Origin: Psychrobacter sp. 28M-43
GTDB lineage: Bacteria > Pseudomonadota > Gammaproteobacteria > Pseudomonadales > Moraxellaceae
Direction: 5' to 3'
Assembly (NCBI RefSeq): GCF_014770435.1
Contig: NZ_CP061739.1
Coordinates: 1,178,001 to 1,242,000, forward strand
DNA: 64,000 nucleotides
Part shown: positions 8,971 through 17,688 of the stretch, piece after piece
Layout of the letters: each line of letters opens with the position of its first letter
How positions within the stretch are numbered: position 1 is the first letter of the stretch
The notes under the pieces: model-generated
What the model was told of the DNA's origin: nothing
The model's input: the letters and a program-made list of their open reading frames with translations, nothing else
Databases searched by the model: none
Translations under genes and position numbers: made by a program

Positions 8971-9885
8971 ATGTCAGACAAACATTATGATGCGTTGCCA
9001 AAAGCGCACACCACTTACGCCAATATTGTCAAAAGCTTATTGCCTATCGGTAATGGTGGCAAGGTTAGTAGAGACCAGTTGCCACAATCTACTTACTTTG
9101 TAGATGACTTGCATATCGATCAAGAAAACCTAGATGACTATCGCAAAATTTGCGGTTTTGCTGATGATGGCAAAGTGCCAGCGACTTACTTCTCGGTATT
9201 GTCACAGACGCTACAAATGAACATGATGGTCAAAGAGCCATTCCCATTTGCCATGTTAGGTCTTGTTCACGTTGATAATAGCGTTACCCAGTATCGCCCG
9301 ATTGGAGAACGTGAAACGGTAGCAATGTCGGTCACTTTTGACAACCTGCGCGATCATGCCCAAGGTCAGCAGTTTGACTTCGTAACTATCGTAAAGTCAG
9401 AAGATGAAGTCATCTGGGAAGGTACGTCGACTTATTTATCACGTAGCAAAAAACCTAGCAGTAAAGATAAGAAGAGCGCGCCGCGTCCGGTAATGGTCAA
9501 GCCTGAAGTAAACGAAGCAGGTGTTCATAGCATTTTTGAAGTGCCAGAAGATATCGGTCGTCGTTATGCCTTTGTATCGGGCGACTTTAACTTGATTCAT
9601 TTGCATCCGCTATCAGCACGTGCGTTTGGTTTCCCTAAAGCGATTGCGCACGGTATGTGGTCAAAAGCTAAGTGCCTTGCTCTAATGGGTGACTTGCCTG
9701 ACGCTTATACGATTGACGTCTCATTTAAGCTGCCTATCTTTTTGCCAGCTGAAGTAGAGTTGATTGCTGAGCCAGTAGCCCAGCTCAAAAAAGTAGATGA
9801 TACTTGTGAGTTTGGATTATATAGCTCTAAAAACAATAAACCGCATTTGGCGGGTGTTGTAACCTTAAAGAGTGACAGCAAGTAG
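8971..9885 (+). CDS. MaoC-family acyl dehydratase/enoyl hydratase
   Basis: This hot-dog-fold hydratase acts on 3-hydroxyacyl or enoyl thioesters. The 304-residue length fits a double hot-dog MaoC protein. The C-terminal half carries the hydratase motif: YAFVSGDFNLIHLHPLSA with catalytic Asp and His near residues 205-215, then AIAHGMWSKA. The N-terminal half is a non-catalytic hot dog. A Shine-Dalgarno (aggatg) lies upstream. It follows the FabG4-like reductase in the same direction and probably acts on its product. Confidence 0.9.
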   Translation: MSDKHYDALPKAHTTYANIVKSLLPIGNGGKVSRDQLPQSTYFVDDLHIDQENLDDYRKICGFADDGKVPATYFSVLSQTLQMNMMVKEPFPFAMLGLVHVDNSVTQYRPIGERETVAMSVTFDNLRDHAQGQQFDFVTIVKSEDEVIWEGTSTYLSRSKKPSSKDKKSAPRPVMVKPEVNEAGVHSIFEVPEDIGRRYAFVSGDFNLIHLHPLSARAFGFPKAIAHGMWSKAKCLALMGDLPDAYTIDVSFKLPIFLPAEVELIAEPVAQLKKVDDTCEFGLYSSKNNKPHLAGVVTLKSDSK

Positions 9886-9943
9886 AATAAGCATCTTAAA
9901 GCTTCTATTTTAACAGCCATATTTAACGTACATATTTATTATT

Positions 9944-10516
9944 ATGACTTCACAAAACATGCCTTCAGAAGAAAACGCGATAGACGTAGATCAATCAAAT
10001 AGCTCGATAGCAACCGATACGGTCGCTGCTAACGATAGCGGCGCTAACATTCATATTAGTGCCGATAATGGCATTGATTTGACTGATATCTTTGAGCCTT
10101 ATTTTCGTCCAGATGCAAACACTATCGTGTGCGGTGCATTAGACGACGAAAAAGTTGCGGCTTTAGCGAAAGCAGGCGTCGAGCTGGTCATCAACTTGCA
10201 GCCTGATGGCGAGTTAAGCTTTGATGAGGCATCGGCGGTTGAGCAGGCAGGTATGTACTACGAACAGCTGCCTATCAGCGGTGCTAAAGAGCTAAAGCAG
10301 CTTAAAATATTGGCATTTGACAATGTGCTACGTCAACATCATGGCAAAAAAGTCGCTATGCATTGTGGGTCGGGCAATAGAGTAGGCGCTGCAATAGCGC
10401 TGCGGGCAGGATGGTTGCGTGGACGTAAGATGGATACGGCTATGGAACGTGGTCGCAGTCATGGTTTGACCAAGCTTGAACAAGAAGTTCATAATCGTTT
10501 GCTAGTACCGCGTTAA
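9944..10516 (+). CDS. DUF442/BLH-type protein tyrosine phosphatase-like protein
   Basis: The 190-residue protein has a disordered acidic N-terminus (about 45 residues) followed by a domain of the DUF442 (beta-lactamase-hydrolase-like phosphatase) family. The CX5R phosphatase loop is visible as HCGSGNRVGA near residue 140. VINLQPDGE and a downstream Arg/Gly-rich helix also match. Family members are dual-specificity-phosphatase-like, and some are fused to persulfide dioxygenases. No such fusion exists here and the substrate is unknown. It starts 58 bp after maoC and may share its transcript. No clear Shine-Dalgarno precedes the ATG. Confidence 0.8.
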   Translation: MTSQNMPSEENAIDVDQSNSSIATDTVAANDSGANIHISADNGIDLTDIFEPYFRPDANTIVCGALDDEKVAALAKAGVELVINLQPDGELSFDEASAVEQAGMYYEQLPISGAKELKQLKILAFDNVLRQHHGKKVAMHCGSGNRVGAAIALRAGWLRGRKMDTAMERGRSHGLTKLEQEVHNRLLVPR

Positions 10517-10591
10517 CTAGATTTGTGGCATTGAATATTATTGCTGTCTTAGACGTGATCAGACTCTAAAAATATCATCGAAATAAATAAT

Positions 10592-10622
10592 AAAAAAGGC
10601 GACCAATGGGTGGCCTTTTTTA
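10592..10622 (+). terminator. Rho-independent terminator after the DUF442 gene
   Basis: Hairpin aaaaaggcgacc-aat-gggtggccttttt (one mismatch), followed by a T-run. It closes the maoC-DUF442 unit. Confidence 0.8.
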
Positions 10623-10794
10623 TTGGCTCATAATTCATTTATACTGGTTCGAATATTTTATATAGTCAAAGAACTACTTGTGTAATCTGTAATCAGCTAG
10701 CTTGTATGCGTTTTAAACTTCTTTGACTATAGCTTACGTCTTACTATCATCTTAAAAACAGAATAATTCATATCACTGGAGCAAGGTAATAATA

Positions 10795-12231
10795 ATGGAT
10801 CATAATACAGAAAATTCTAATACATCTATAAACGCTGACTTTCAAAAAAAATTACGGCAATTATTGACAGATTTGCAGCTTGATGATGCACCTGCTGGCG
10901 GGGCTGTGGCCGTGTATCAAGCAGGTCAGTGCATTGCGCAAGCCAGTACAGGTATGGCGCGTCCTGATATGTCGTGGCAGCCCAATACGTTGGCGATTAA
11001 TTTTTCTACTGGTAAAGGGGTATTGGCAACATTGGTTCATGTGCTGGTTTCGCAGCAGCTGCTTGAATATGACAAACCTATTGCCCATTATTGGCCAGAA
11101 TTTGCTGCAAACGGCAAAGACCAAATTACGTTGCGACAAGTCATGTCACATCAGGCCGATTTGTTTTCGATTCAAAGTATCGATGTCGATAGTGAGACGG
11201 TACTCGATTGGAATACGATGCTGCGCCACATTGCAGCGATGCCCATTACTTCTCCCGAAAATGCTACTAAGTATGACAGCGCTTATAGTGCATTGATCTA
11301 TGGCTGGGTATTGGGCGGCGTAGTAGAGGTGGTTACTCATTTGTCGCTAGCCGAAGCACTGCGCCAGTATCTAACGGAGCCTCTGGGTATTGCCGACAGC
11401 TGCTATTTTGGTGTGCCAGATAGTAAAGTAGATCAGGTGGCAAAATTGGCCAAAGATTTTGAAGAAACAGAGGATACAAGCTCTCAATTAAAATCGAGAC
11501 GTCAAAAACCAACCTTAAAAGTAGACTCTCAAGAGACTTTACGTACTTATGCAAGCTTACCTAGTTATCACTGCTGGCAGCAGAAAATGATAAATGATAA
11601 GCGTGCAGCTGAGACGCAAAATAGCCTTGATGACAGCCTTGATGAAAATCTAGATAGCTCTGATATTGATAACGCACAGCCTGTATTAAATACTGCGCGT
11701 ATCAATAGCTTATATTTTAATACCAGTCAGCTCAATCTAAAAAACTATAAGGCGGCGCTGATACCTGCTGGCAAACATGTCCTTGATTATCATAAGCGCC
11801 AAACATTACAGGCGGTCATTCCAGCGGCAAATGGTGTCGCTTCCGCTAAAGCACTGGCAACGATCTATGCAATGCTCGCTAATGGCGGTATATGGCAAGG
11901 AAAGGCACTGATTGATAGTGCTACTTTTGAGCAGTTATCTACTCCGCAGGTTAAGGGTTTAGATGCGGTTATGCCAGCAGCTATGAAATGGCGATTGGGC
12001 TATCATAGATTATTTAACTTGTATGCTAACAACGATGATACGGATAAGAGAAAGAGTCCTGCTTTATCAGGATTTGGGCATATGGGATATAACGGATCGG
12101 TTGCTTGGTGCGACCCTGAGCGCCAATTGTCATTTGCTTTTATTCATAATTTTGATACCACCATGCTCAATGACGTTCGTCAGTTTGCGCTGACAGAAGC
12201 CGTCTTGAGCTGGGTAGAAGAGATACTTTAA
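10795..12231 (+). CDS. Beta-lactamase-fold serine hydrolase (class C/EstB-type)
   Basis: This penicillin-binding-protein-fold hydrolase is probably an esterase or peptidase rather than a beta-lactamase. The catalytic SxxK motif is STGK at residues 71-74. The YxN position reads YSA (near residues 164-166), as in EstB-like esterases. A third-box-like GHMGYNG lies near residue 430. No signal peptide is visible, so a cytosolic enzyme is likely. The length of 478 exceeds the usual 380-420 because of an acidic, Ser/Asp-rich insertion around residues 222-302. A Shine-Dalgarno (aaggtaa) precedes the ATG. Confidence 0.85.
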   Translation: MDHNTENSNTSINADFQKKLRQLLTDLQLDDAPAGGAVAVYQAGQCIAQASTGMARPDMSWQPNTLAINFSTGKGVLATLVHVLVSQQLLEYDKPIAHYWPEFAANGKDQITLRQVMSHQADLFSIQSIDVDSETVLDWNTMLRHIAAMPITSPENATKYDSAYSALIYGWVLGGVVEVVTHLSLAEALRQYLTEPLGIADSCYFGVPDSKVDQVAKLAKDFEETEDTSSQLKSRRQKPTLKVDSQETLRTYASLPSYHCWQQKMINDKRAAETQNSLDDSLDENLDSSDIDNAQPVLNTARINSLYFNTSQLNLKNYKAALIPAGKHVLDYHKRQTLQAVIPAANGVASAKALATIYAMLANGGIWQGKALIDSATFEQLSTPQVKGLDAVMPAAMKWRLGYHRLFNLYANNDDTDKRKSPALSGFGHMGYNGSVAWCDPERQLSFAFIHNFDTTMLNDVRQFALTEAVLSWVEEIL

Positions 12232-12270
12232 TAATGCCAACTTCAATCGCGAATTGATTCTGTTTCAAAT

Positions 12271-12300
12271 ATAAGCAGCATTAATTTTAATGCTGCTTAT
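12271..12300. terminator. Bidirectional hairpin between convergent genes
   Basis: Perfect 13-bp arms (ataagcagcatta / taatgctgcttat) with a short loop. It overlaps the last codons of the antiporter gene on the minus strand and follows the serine hydrolase on the plus strand. The T-runs are poor, so efficiency is uncertain. Confidence 0.6.
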
Positions 12301-13534
12301 TTGGTGTCATTTTAAGCAATCTTGATGCGCTGAGACCATGGATAAAGATAGAAGTCAAAATGACAATTGAACAGACAATCCACAATTTAAGCGCATCTTC
12401 ATCCGCGAAAAATCCTTGATTGAGCGCATAAGACAGATAATATAAAGTACCGATACCGCGAATACCCAAAGCCGATATCGCGTATTTCTCGGTATGAGGT
12501 AAGTTCAATCCTGATAAGGCAATAAATCCACCAATCGGTCGTATAAGTAGTAGGAAGGTAAAGCTGACGATATAGACACGCCATGTCAACTCGACACCTG
12601 CCTGCAACCCTTGACCAAGGAACATACCAAAGATAACCAGCACCAATGACATCAATAAGCCTTCTGATTGCTCAGCGAAATCATGCAGTTTTTGATGATA
12701 GGTATGCTCACACTCCGAGCGACGAAACGCAAATGCAGCCACAAATACAGCGATAAAGCCATAACTGTGTACATACTCTGCAAGTCCATAGGCTAGTAGC
12801 GTCAACGCAATAACCACATAGCCTTGCGAGATAGTAGTCTCACGGGTATGTTTAGAAAACACGACTTTGGCCAATATTTTACCAACCAATACACCTACTA
12901 CTACGCCTGCGCCAATCTTCCATAAGACATCATGAGTAAACCACGACCATAGCATCTCGTAAGTAAAGGCTTTGCCTTCACTGAACGCTTCTGCGATCTT
13001 AATCGCTAGATACACAAATGGAAAGGCCAGACCATCGTTTAATCCTGCCTCTGACGTTAAAGTAAAACGCGGAGTGTCTTCTCCTCCTGTATTGGGAGGT
13101 CCCACCTGAATGCTCGAAGCTAACACTGGATCAGTAGGCGCTAACACTGCACCTAACAAAATAGCTGCACCAAGGCTTAAACCAAACGCGTAATACCCCA
13201 AGACTGCCATCGCAAAAATACCAATAGGCATGGTAATAAGTAGCAGTCTTACAGTTGGTCGCCACAATCGCCAAGACAACTCTGTATCGATTTTAATGCC
13301 AGCACCAACCAATGAGACCAGTACAACAATCTCAGTCAGTTTTTCGATGAGTAAACCGTTATCAAGTGGGTCTAAAAAGGACAAAGACGTCCACCAGTAG
13401 CCCATCATCAGACCGAAGCTGACTTGGAGCATCGGTAAAGAGATAGAGGTGCGCTTAAAAATAACAGGAAACAAGGCCCCTAGTAAAAAGGCAATCCCGC
13501 AGATTAATAAGAATAAGTTATATTTTTCAATCAT
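12287..13534 (-). CDS. CPA1-family cation:proton antiporter
   Basis: This inner-membrane antiporter exchanges Na+ or K+ for protons. The 415-residue protein has about 12-13 hydrophobic segments. It has the core LGAVLAPTDPVLA motif near residue 130 and SEAGLNDGLAFPF near residue 161, where the conserved Asp sits, as in NhaP-like CPA1 proteins. There is no long cytosolic C-terminal domain. No good Shine-Dalgarno lies before the ATG. It is monocistronic by position. With the BCCT and ABC osmolyte importers nearby it fits ion and osmotic homeostasis. Confidence 0.88.
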   Translation of the reverse strand: MIEKYNLFLLICGIAFLLGALFPVIFKRTSISLPMLQVSFGLMMGYWWTSLSFLDPLDNGLLIEKLTEIVVLVSLVGAGIKIDTELSWRLWRPTVRLLLITMPIGIFAMAVLGYYAFGLSLGAAILLGAVLAPTDPVLASSIQVGPPNTGGEDTPRFTLTSEAGLNDGLAFPFVYLAIKIAEAFSEGKAFTYEMLWSWFTHDVLWKIGAGVVVGVLVGKILAKVVFSKHTRETTISQGYVVIALTLLAYGLAEYVHSYGFIAVFVAAFAFRRSECEHTYHQKLHDFAEQSEGLLMSLVLVIFGMFLGQGLQAGVELTWRVYIVSFTFLLLIRPIGGFIALSGLNLPHTEKYAISALGIRGIGTLYYLSYALNQGFFADEDALKLWIVCSIVILTSIFIHGLSASRLLKMTPNKQH

Positions 13535-13712
13535 AAGGTTTACGCACGTCGTTATGTTTTAAGGGTCAATTTTAAGAGAGTAATTTTAGAAATTGATGAT
13601 AATTCACAGCAATAGTTGATAGTCAGTCACTGATACCCTTTATCATGACGCCAAAATAAAATAATTACCGCAAAAAATAGTTATCAAAACGACAGCTACG
13701 TTGTTTTTTGGT

Positions 13713-13742
13713 GAAAAAAAAGCCTGCATTACGCAGGCTTAA
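13713..13742 (-). terminator. Rho-independent terminator of ilvD
   Basis: On the minus strand the arms aagcctgc and gcaggctt are followed by eight T. It lies 43 bp past the ilvD stop. Confidence 0.9.
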
Positions 13743-13784
13743 TATATTTTTATCAGTATGTTTGGAGCATTGATAGCTTACAGA

Positions 13785-15671
13785 CTAGCGCTCCACTTGG
13801 CTCACGTCACGTACGGCGCCAGTATCAGCACTAGTGGTCATAGCCGCATAAGCACGTAATGCTGGTGAGACATGACGATCACGGTCGACAGGCTTCCATG
13901 CATCACGTCCACGCGCTTCCATGGCTTCTCGGCGAGCGGCTAAGTCTGCATCGCTTACTTTCATGTTGATGGTACGATTTGGGATATCGATATGAATGCT
14001 ATCGCCTTCCTCAACCAAACCAATCGCCCCGCCTTCAGCAGCTTCTGGGCTAGCATGGCCAATTGATAGACCTGATGTACCACCAGAGAAGCGACCATCT
14101 GTCAGTAGGGCGCATTCTTTACCCAATCCTTTTGACTTCAGATAAGTCGTTGGGTACAGCATCTCTTGCATACCAGGGCCGCCTTTAGGGCCTTCGTAGC
14201 GAATGATGACGACATCGCCTGCAACGATTTGATCAGCCAATACCGCAGCAACCGCATCATCTTGTGATTCAAATAGACGTGCACGACCAGTAAAGGTCAA
14301 GATGCTTTCGTCGACGCCTGCGGTTTTGACCACGCAGCCACGCTCGGCGATATTGCCATATAGTACGGCTAAGCCGCCATCTGTAGAATAGGCGTGTTTG
14401 GCGCTACGGATACAACCTGACTCACGGTTGACGTCGAGGTTTGACCACTCTTTTGATTGTGAGAATGCTTCCGTGGTACGTACGCCACCAGGTGCTGCAA
14501 GGAAGCGTGCGCGAGCTTCATGATTGTCAGGGCTCATGATGTCCCATTTGTCGATGGCTTCTTTCATCGTTGCGCTATGGATAGTTGGCACGTCAGTCTT
14601 TAGTAACTCGGCGCGATCAAGTTCGGCCAATAATGCAAAGACACCGCCAGCACGATGCACGTCTTCCATATGGTATTTCTGTGAGGCAGGCGCTACTTTT
14701 GCAAGGCAAGGCACACCGCGACTCAAACGGTCAATATCAGCCATCTTAAAGTCGATCTCTGCTTCATTGGCTGCAGCAAGTAGATGCAAGATGGTATTGG
14801 TTGAGCCGCCCATAGCGATATCTAGACTCATGGCATTTTCAAAAGCAGCTTTGGTAGCGATAGAGCGTGGCAGCACAGAGTCATCATCTTGCTCATAACG
14901 ACGCTTGGCTAATGAGACGATCGTACGACCAGCTTCTAAAAATAGCTCGCGGCGCAATGAATGAGTAGCTAGCAGTGAGCCGTTACCTGGTAGTGCTAGG
15001 CCTAAAGCTTCGGTCAAGCAGTTCATCGAGTTAGCTGTGAACATACCAGAGCACGAACCACAAGTAGGGCAGGCTGAAGCTTCAATAGCAGCGACGTCTT
15101 CATCACTGATGCTATCATCAGCAGCGTCCATCATTGCATCGACTAGGTCAAGTTTGCGAACGGCACTGCTGTCACTACTATCCGTATTATGGCTCTTACC
15201 AACGGTACTGGCTAAGATTTTGCCTGCTTCCATTGGGCCACCTGAGATAAACACCACTGGAATGTTAAGGCGCATGGCGGCCATCAACATACCCGGAGTG
15301 ATTTTGTCACAGTTAGAAATACAAACTAGTGCATCTGCACAGTGAGCATTGACCATATACTCGACAGAGTCAGCGATCAAATCGCGGCTTGGTAGCGAGT
15401 ACAACATACCGCTATGGCCCATCGCAATACCATCATCGACCGCAATGGTATTGAACTCTTTTGCAACGCCGCCTGCTTGCTCAATCTCACGGGCGACCAG
15501 TTGTCCAAGGTCTTTTAGATGCACATGGCCGGGTACAAACTGGGTAAAAGAGTTAGCAATCGCAATGATTGGCTTGCCAAAGTCGCCGTCAGTCATGCCG
15601 GTTGCACGCCATAATGCGCGCGCGCCTGCCATATTACGACCGCCGGTAGAGGTTTTTGAGCGATAATCCAT
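13785..15671 (-). CDS. ilvD: Dihydroxy-acid dehydratase IlvD
   Basis: IlvD converts 2,3-dihydroxy-isovalerate and its isoleucine-pathway analogue to the 2-oxoacids in branched-chain amino-acid synthesis. The protein is 628 residues from the ATG at 15671, which has an aagga Shine-Dalgarno. The frame extends 14 codons further upstream without family similarity. Iron-sulfur ligands are visible in [10 protein letters not shown] and [21 protein letters not shown] and the C-terminal [12 protein letters not shown] are diagnostic. It is a long-form IlvD. It is downstream of the orphan gene at 15892 but separated by 220 bp with its own candidate control repeats. Confidence 0.97.
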   Translation of the reverse strand: MDYRSKTSTGGRNMAGARALWRATGMTDGDFGKPIIAIANSFTQFVPGHVHLKDLGQLVAREIEQAGGVAKEFNTIAVDDGIAMGHSGMLYSLPSRDLIADSVEYMVNAHCADALVCISNCDKITPGMLMAAMRLNIPVVFISGGPMEAGKILASTVGKSHNTDSSDSSAVRKLDLVDAMMDAADDSISDEDVAAIEASACPTCGSCSGMFTANSMNCLTEALGLALPGNGSLLATHSLRRELFLEAGRTIVSLAKRRYEQDDDSVLPRSIATKAAFENAMSLDIAMGGSTNTILHLLAAANEAEIDFKMADIDRLSRGVPCLAKVAPASQKYHMEDVHRAGGVFALLAELDRAELLKTDVPTIHSATMKEAIDKWDIMSPDNHEARARFLAAPGGVRTTEAFSQSKEWSNLDVNRESGCIRSAKHAYSTDGGLAVLYGNIAERGCVVKTAGVDESILTFTGRARLFESQDDAVAAVLADQIVAGDVVIIRYEGPKGGPGMQEMLYPTTYLKSKGLGKECALLTDGRFSGGTSGLSIGHASPEAAEGGAIGLVEEGDSIHIDIPNRTINMKVSDADLAARREAMEARGRDAWKPVDRDRHVSPALRAYAAMTTSADTGAVRDVSQVER

Positions 15672-15772
15672 GTGATATTCCTTACAAATAGGCGGGGTTG
15701 TTAAAATGTGCACCCTCAGTTTTAATAGGGATAGTGTGCTTTTTATAGAGAGTGAGTACTAGTGAATAATAC

Positions 15773-15854
15773 TAATTCGTTACCATACCATTAGATATGA
15801 ATAACTAAAAACAATATGCTAATAACAGTGAATTAATAATAACGAATTAATAAT
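15773..15854. repeat. Inverted and direct repeats upstream of ilvD
   Basis: taattcgtta (15773-15782) is matched by its perfect reverse complement taacgaatta (15840-15849). The second arm lies within a direct repeat, gaattaataat at 15830-15840 and 15844-15854. The block sits 100-180 bp upstream of the ilvD start. A regulatory role is possible but unproven. Confidence 0.45.
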
Positions 15855-15891
15855 CACAAGCGATGAGCAAAAAAACAGTTATTCAAAATAG

Positions 15892-16710
15892 CTATTCAAT
15901 ACGTTCTAATATGGCTTTGTCAAACCAAGGAAGATCAGCTTTGTCTGCTTCTAATTTCACAATAGCTGCAAGCGCATGAGTAGCCAGTAGCTGTTGGTAA
16001 TCACTACTAGCTTCAATCGTCAACAGTGACTCGGCAGGTAGTGCTTGCGTATTAGGGTTTAACTCGTCAACGCTAATTAATGTCTGATTATTATTCTTAT
16101 AAAGGACGTCTACACGACCAAAAAACTGCCAGTTTTTGAACGCTGCCGTAATTGCATCTGGTGCATCTTTGGTATATACCTGCTGCGTCTCTTTACCCGT
16201 ATTGGTCCAATGTAGCCTTACGGCCAATTGCAATGCCTCACTAAATACGACCAACGAGCCGATAATTTTTACATGCCAAGGACTGGTCAGCAGCTCCTCG
16301 TCAATGCCAATTAATTTGGCAGCCTCATGAGCCGACATGGGTGTATTGAATTGAAGCAGTAACTCAGGAGTGAGCGGGTGCGTTTGTTTGATCGCATCAT
16401 CTAAACTGTCATAGTGATACAAAAAAGGCAATGGCAAATCTTGCGTGACAGTCTTCTTTATAATTTTACAATTGTGTATCTGCCAGCTGATGACTTTATC
16501 AGTCAATGCTTCTGCTAATATGATAGCGCTTGGATCGATGGTTTGAGTAGTATTGACAGGCTCAGTACTAAGTTGCTCTAAACCAGTACTATCAGGCACA
16601 GAGACATTTGATCCAGACGTTTGGGCATTGTCATTGAGTGTTGAAGACGGGTCGCCATTATCTAGGCTATCTAATCTATTGGTCGGCAAAGTAGGCAAAT
16701 CCATAAACAT
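15892..16710 (-). CDS. Unknown protein, 272 residues
   Basis: I do not recognise a family. The first 65 or so residues are polar and Ser/Thr/Asn/Asp-rich, with no signal peptide. From about residue 70 a mixed alpha/beta domain follows, with segments such as SWQIHNCKII, LPFLYHYDSLDDAI and a C-terminal LPWFDKAILERI. It has no transmembrane segment and no obvious catalytic motif. A second in-frame ATG at 16704 is an alternative start. It is upstream of ilvD in the same direction and faces away from the HIT-protein gene. It is probably cytosolic and lineage-restricted (inference). Confidence 0.7.
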   Translation of the reverse strand: MFMDLPTLPTNRLDSLDNGDPSSTLNDNAQTSGSNVSVPDSTGLEQLSTEPVNTTQTIDPSAIILAEALTDKVISWQIHNCKIIKKTVTQDLPLPFLYHYDSLDDAIKQTHPLTPELLLQFNTPMSAHEAAKLIGIDEELLTSPWHVKIIGSLVVFSEALQLAVRLHWTNTGKETQQVYTKDAPDAITAAFKNWQFFGRVDVLYKNNNQTLISVDELNPNTQALPAESLLTIEASSDYQQLLATHALAAIVKLEADKADLPWFDKAILERIE

Positions 16711-16937
16711 AGCGTTGTTAAAATAGAGGGTTAATATAACATTTTAAGGGCATGACTCGCCAATAAATTAGTGAGCTAGCATGGTTGGAATATGGCTTGA
16801 TATTTTTCAAATTCGATTGTCATACTGACTTGTACTAAAGTCATATTTCGTCCACTATATGACAGATGCTTTTATCTATTTTGGATAGCTATTAAGCTAT
16901 TCAATAACTAATAATAAAACTCTTAAAGGAAAAAATA

Positions 16938-17378
16938 ATGACTGAATTGAATCAACAGACTGCTTATGACGACAATAATATTTTTGCCAAAATGTTAGAT
17001 GGTGATATTCCGTATCACAAAGTATATGAAGATGATAAAACGCTCGCCTTTATGGATATCATGCCGCAAGCAGAAGGTCATGTATTAGTAATACCGAAGC
17101 AAAAAGCGGTAGATTTGGCAGATCTTGAGCCAGAGTATGCTGCTGCGGTATTAATGACCTCTAAAAAAGTTATGCAAGCCCAGCGTCAAGTGTTTGAGCG
17201 TGAAGGCGTTATCCAAATGCAGTTGAATGGTTCACAAGCAGGTCAAACAGTCTTTCATTATCATGTGCACCTCATTCCATCAAGTATCCATGAATTGGGT
17301 CGTCATGCAGTGACCCAAGCCGATAATAGTGATTTGGCAGATATTGCGCAGAAGTTGGCGGCAGTGATTGATGCCTAA
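16938..17378 (+). CDS. HIT-family protein (HinT-like nucleotide hydrolase)
   Basis: This histidine-triad purine nucleoside phosphoramidase or hydrolase has 146 residues. The N-terminal FAKMLDGDIPYHKVYEDD and the catalytic triad motif HYHVHLIPS near residue 113 are diagnostic. A strong Shine-Dalgarno (aaagga) precedes the ATG. It is monocistronic, with a terminator just downstream. It probably acts on adenosine 5'-phosphoramidates, as for other bacterial HinT proteins (family knowledge). Confidence 0.94.
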   Translation: MTELNQQTAYDDNNIFAKMLDGDIPYHKVYEDDKTLAFMDIMPQAEGHVLVIPKQKAVDLADLEPEYAAAVLMTSKKVMQAQRQVFEREGVIQMQLNGSQAGQTVFHYHVHLIPSSIHELGRHAVTQADNSDLADIAQKLAAVIDA

Positions 17379-17480
17379 TTAGGAAACAGAGTGGTTCTGT
17401 TTAGGTACAAAAAATATTGGTATTTACGAATTAGCGAGCATTTATAGGTTATAAACTACTAAAAAAATATATATACAATC

Positions 17481-17508
17481 AAAAGGCAGCTAGCAAGCTG
17501 CCTTTTTT
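17481..17508 (+). terminator. Rho-independent terminator after the HIT gene
   Basis: Perfect arms aaggcagct and agctgcctt, loop agca, then a T-run. Confidence 0.92.
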
Positions 17509-17688
17509 ATTTTCTTGGTAATAGTCATGTAACATTCGTTAAAGTCATGTTACGAGTTGAACGCTTGTCTAGGGTTTTGGAAAAGAGTGTGATAATTATT
17601 ATAACCATTCACACACATTTTCTAATCTTTGCCTTAATTAAAATTTTTTATAAAAAGGCATCGTCAACTTTTGAGGATATTATCTTTC

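Noticed and set aside
10795-12231. Class C beta-lactamase (resistance gene)
   Set aside because: It lacks a signal peptide and has YSA rather than YxN. It fits EstB-like serine hydrolases better.
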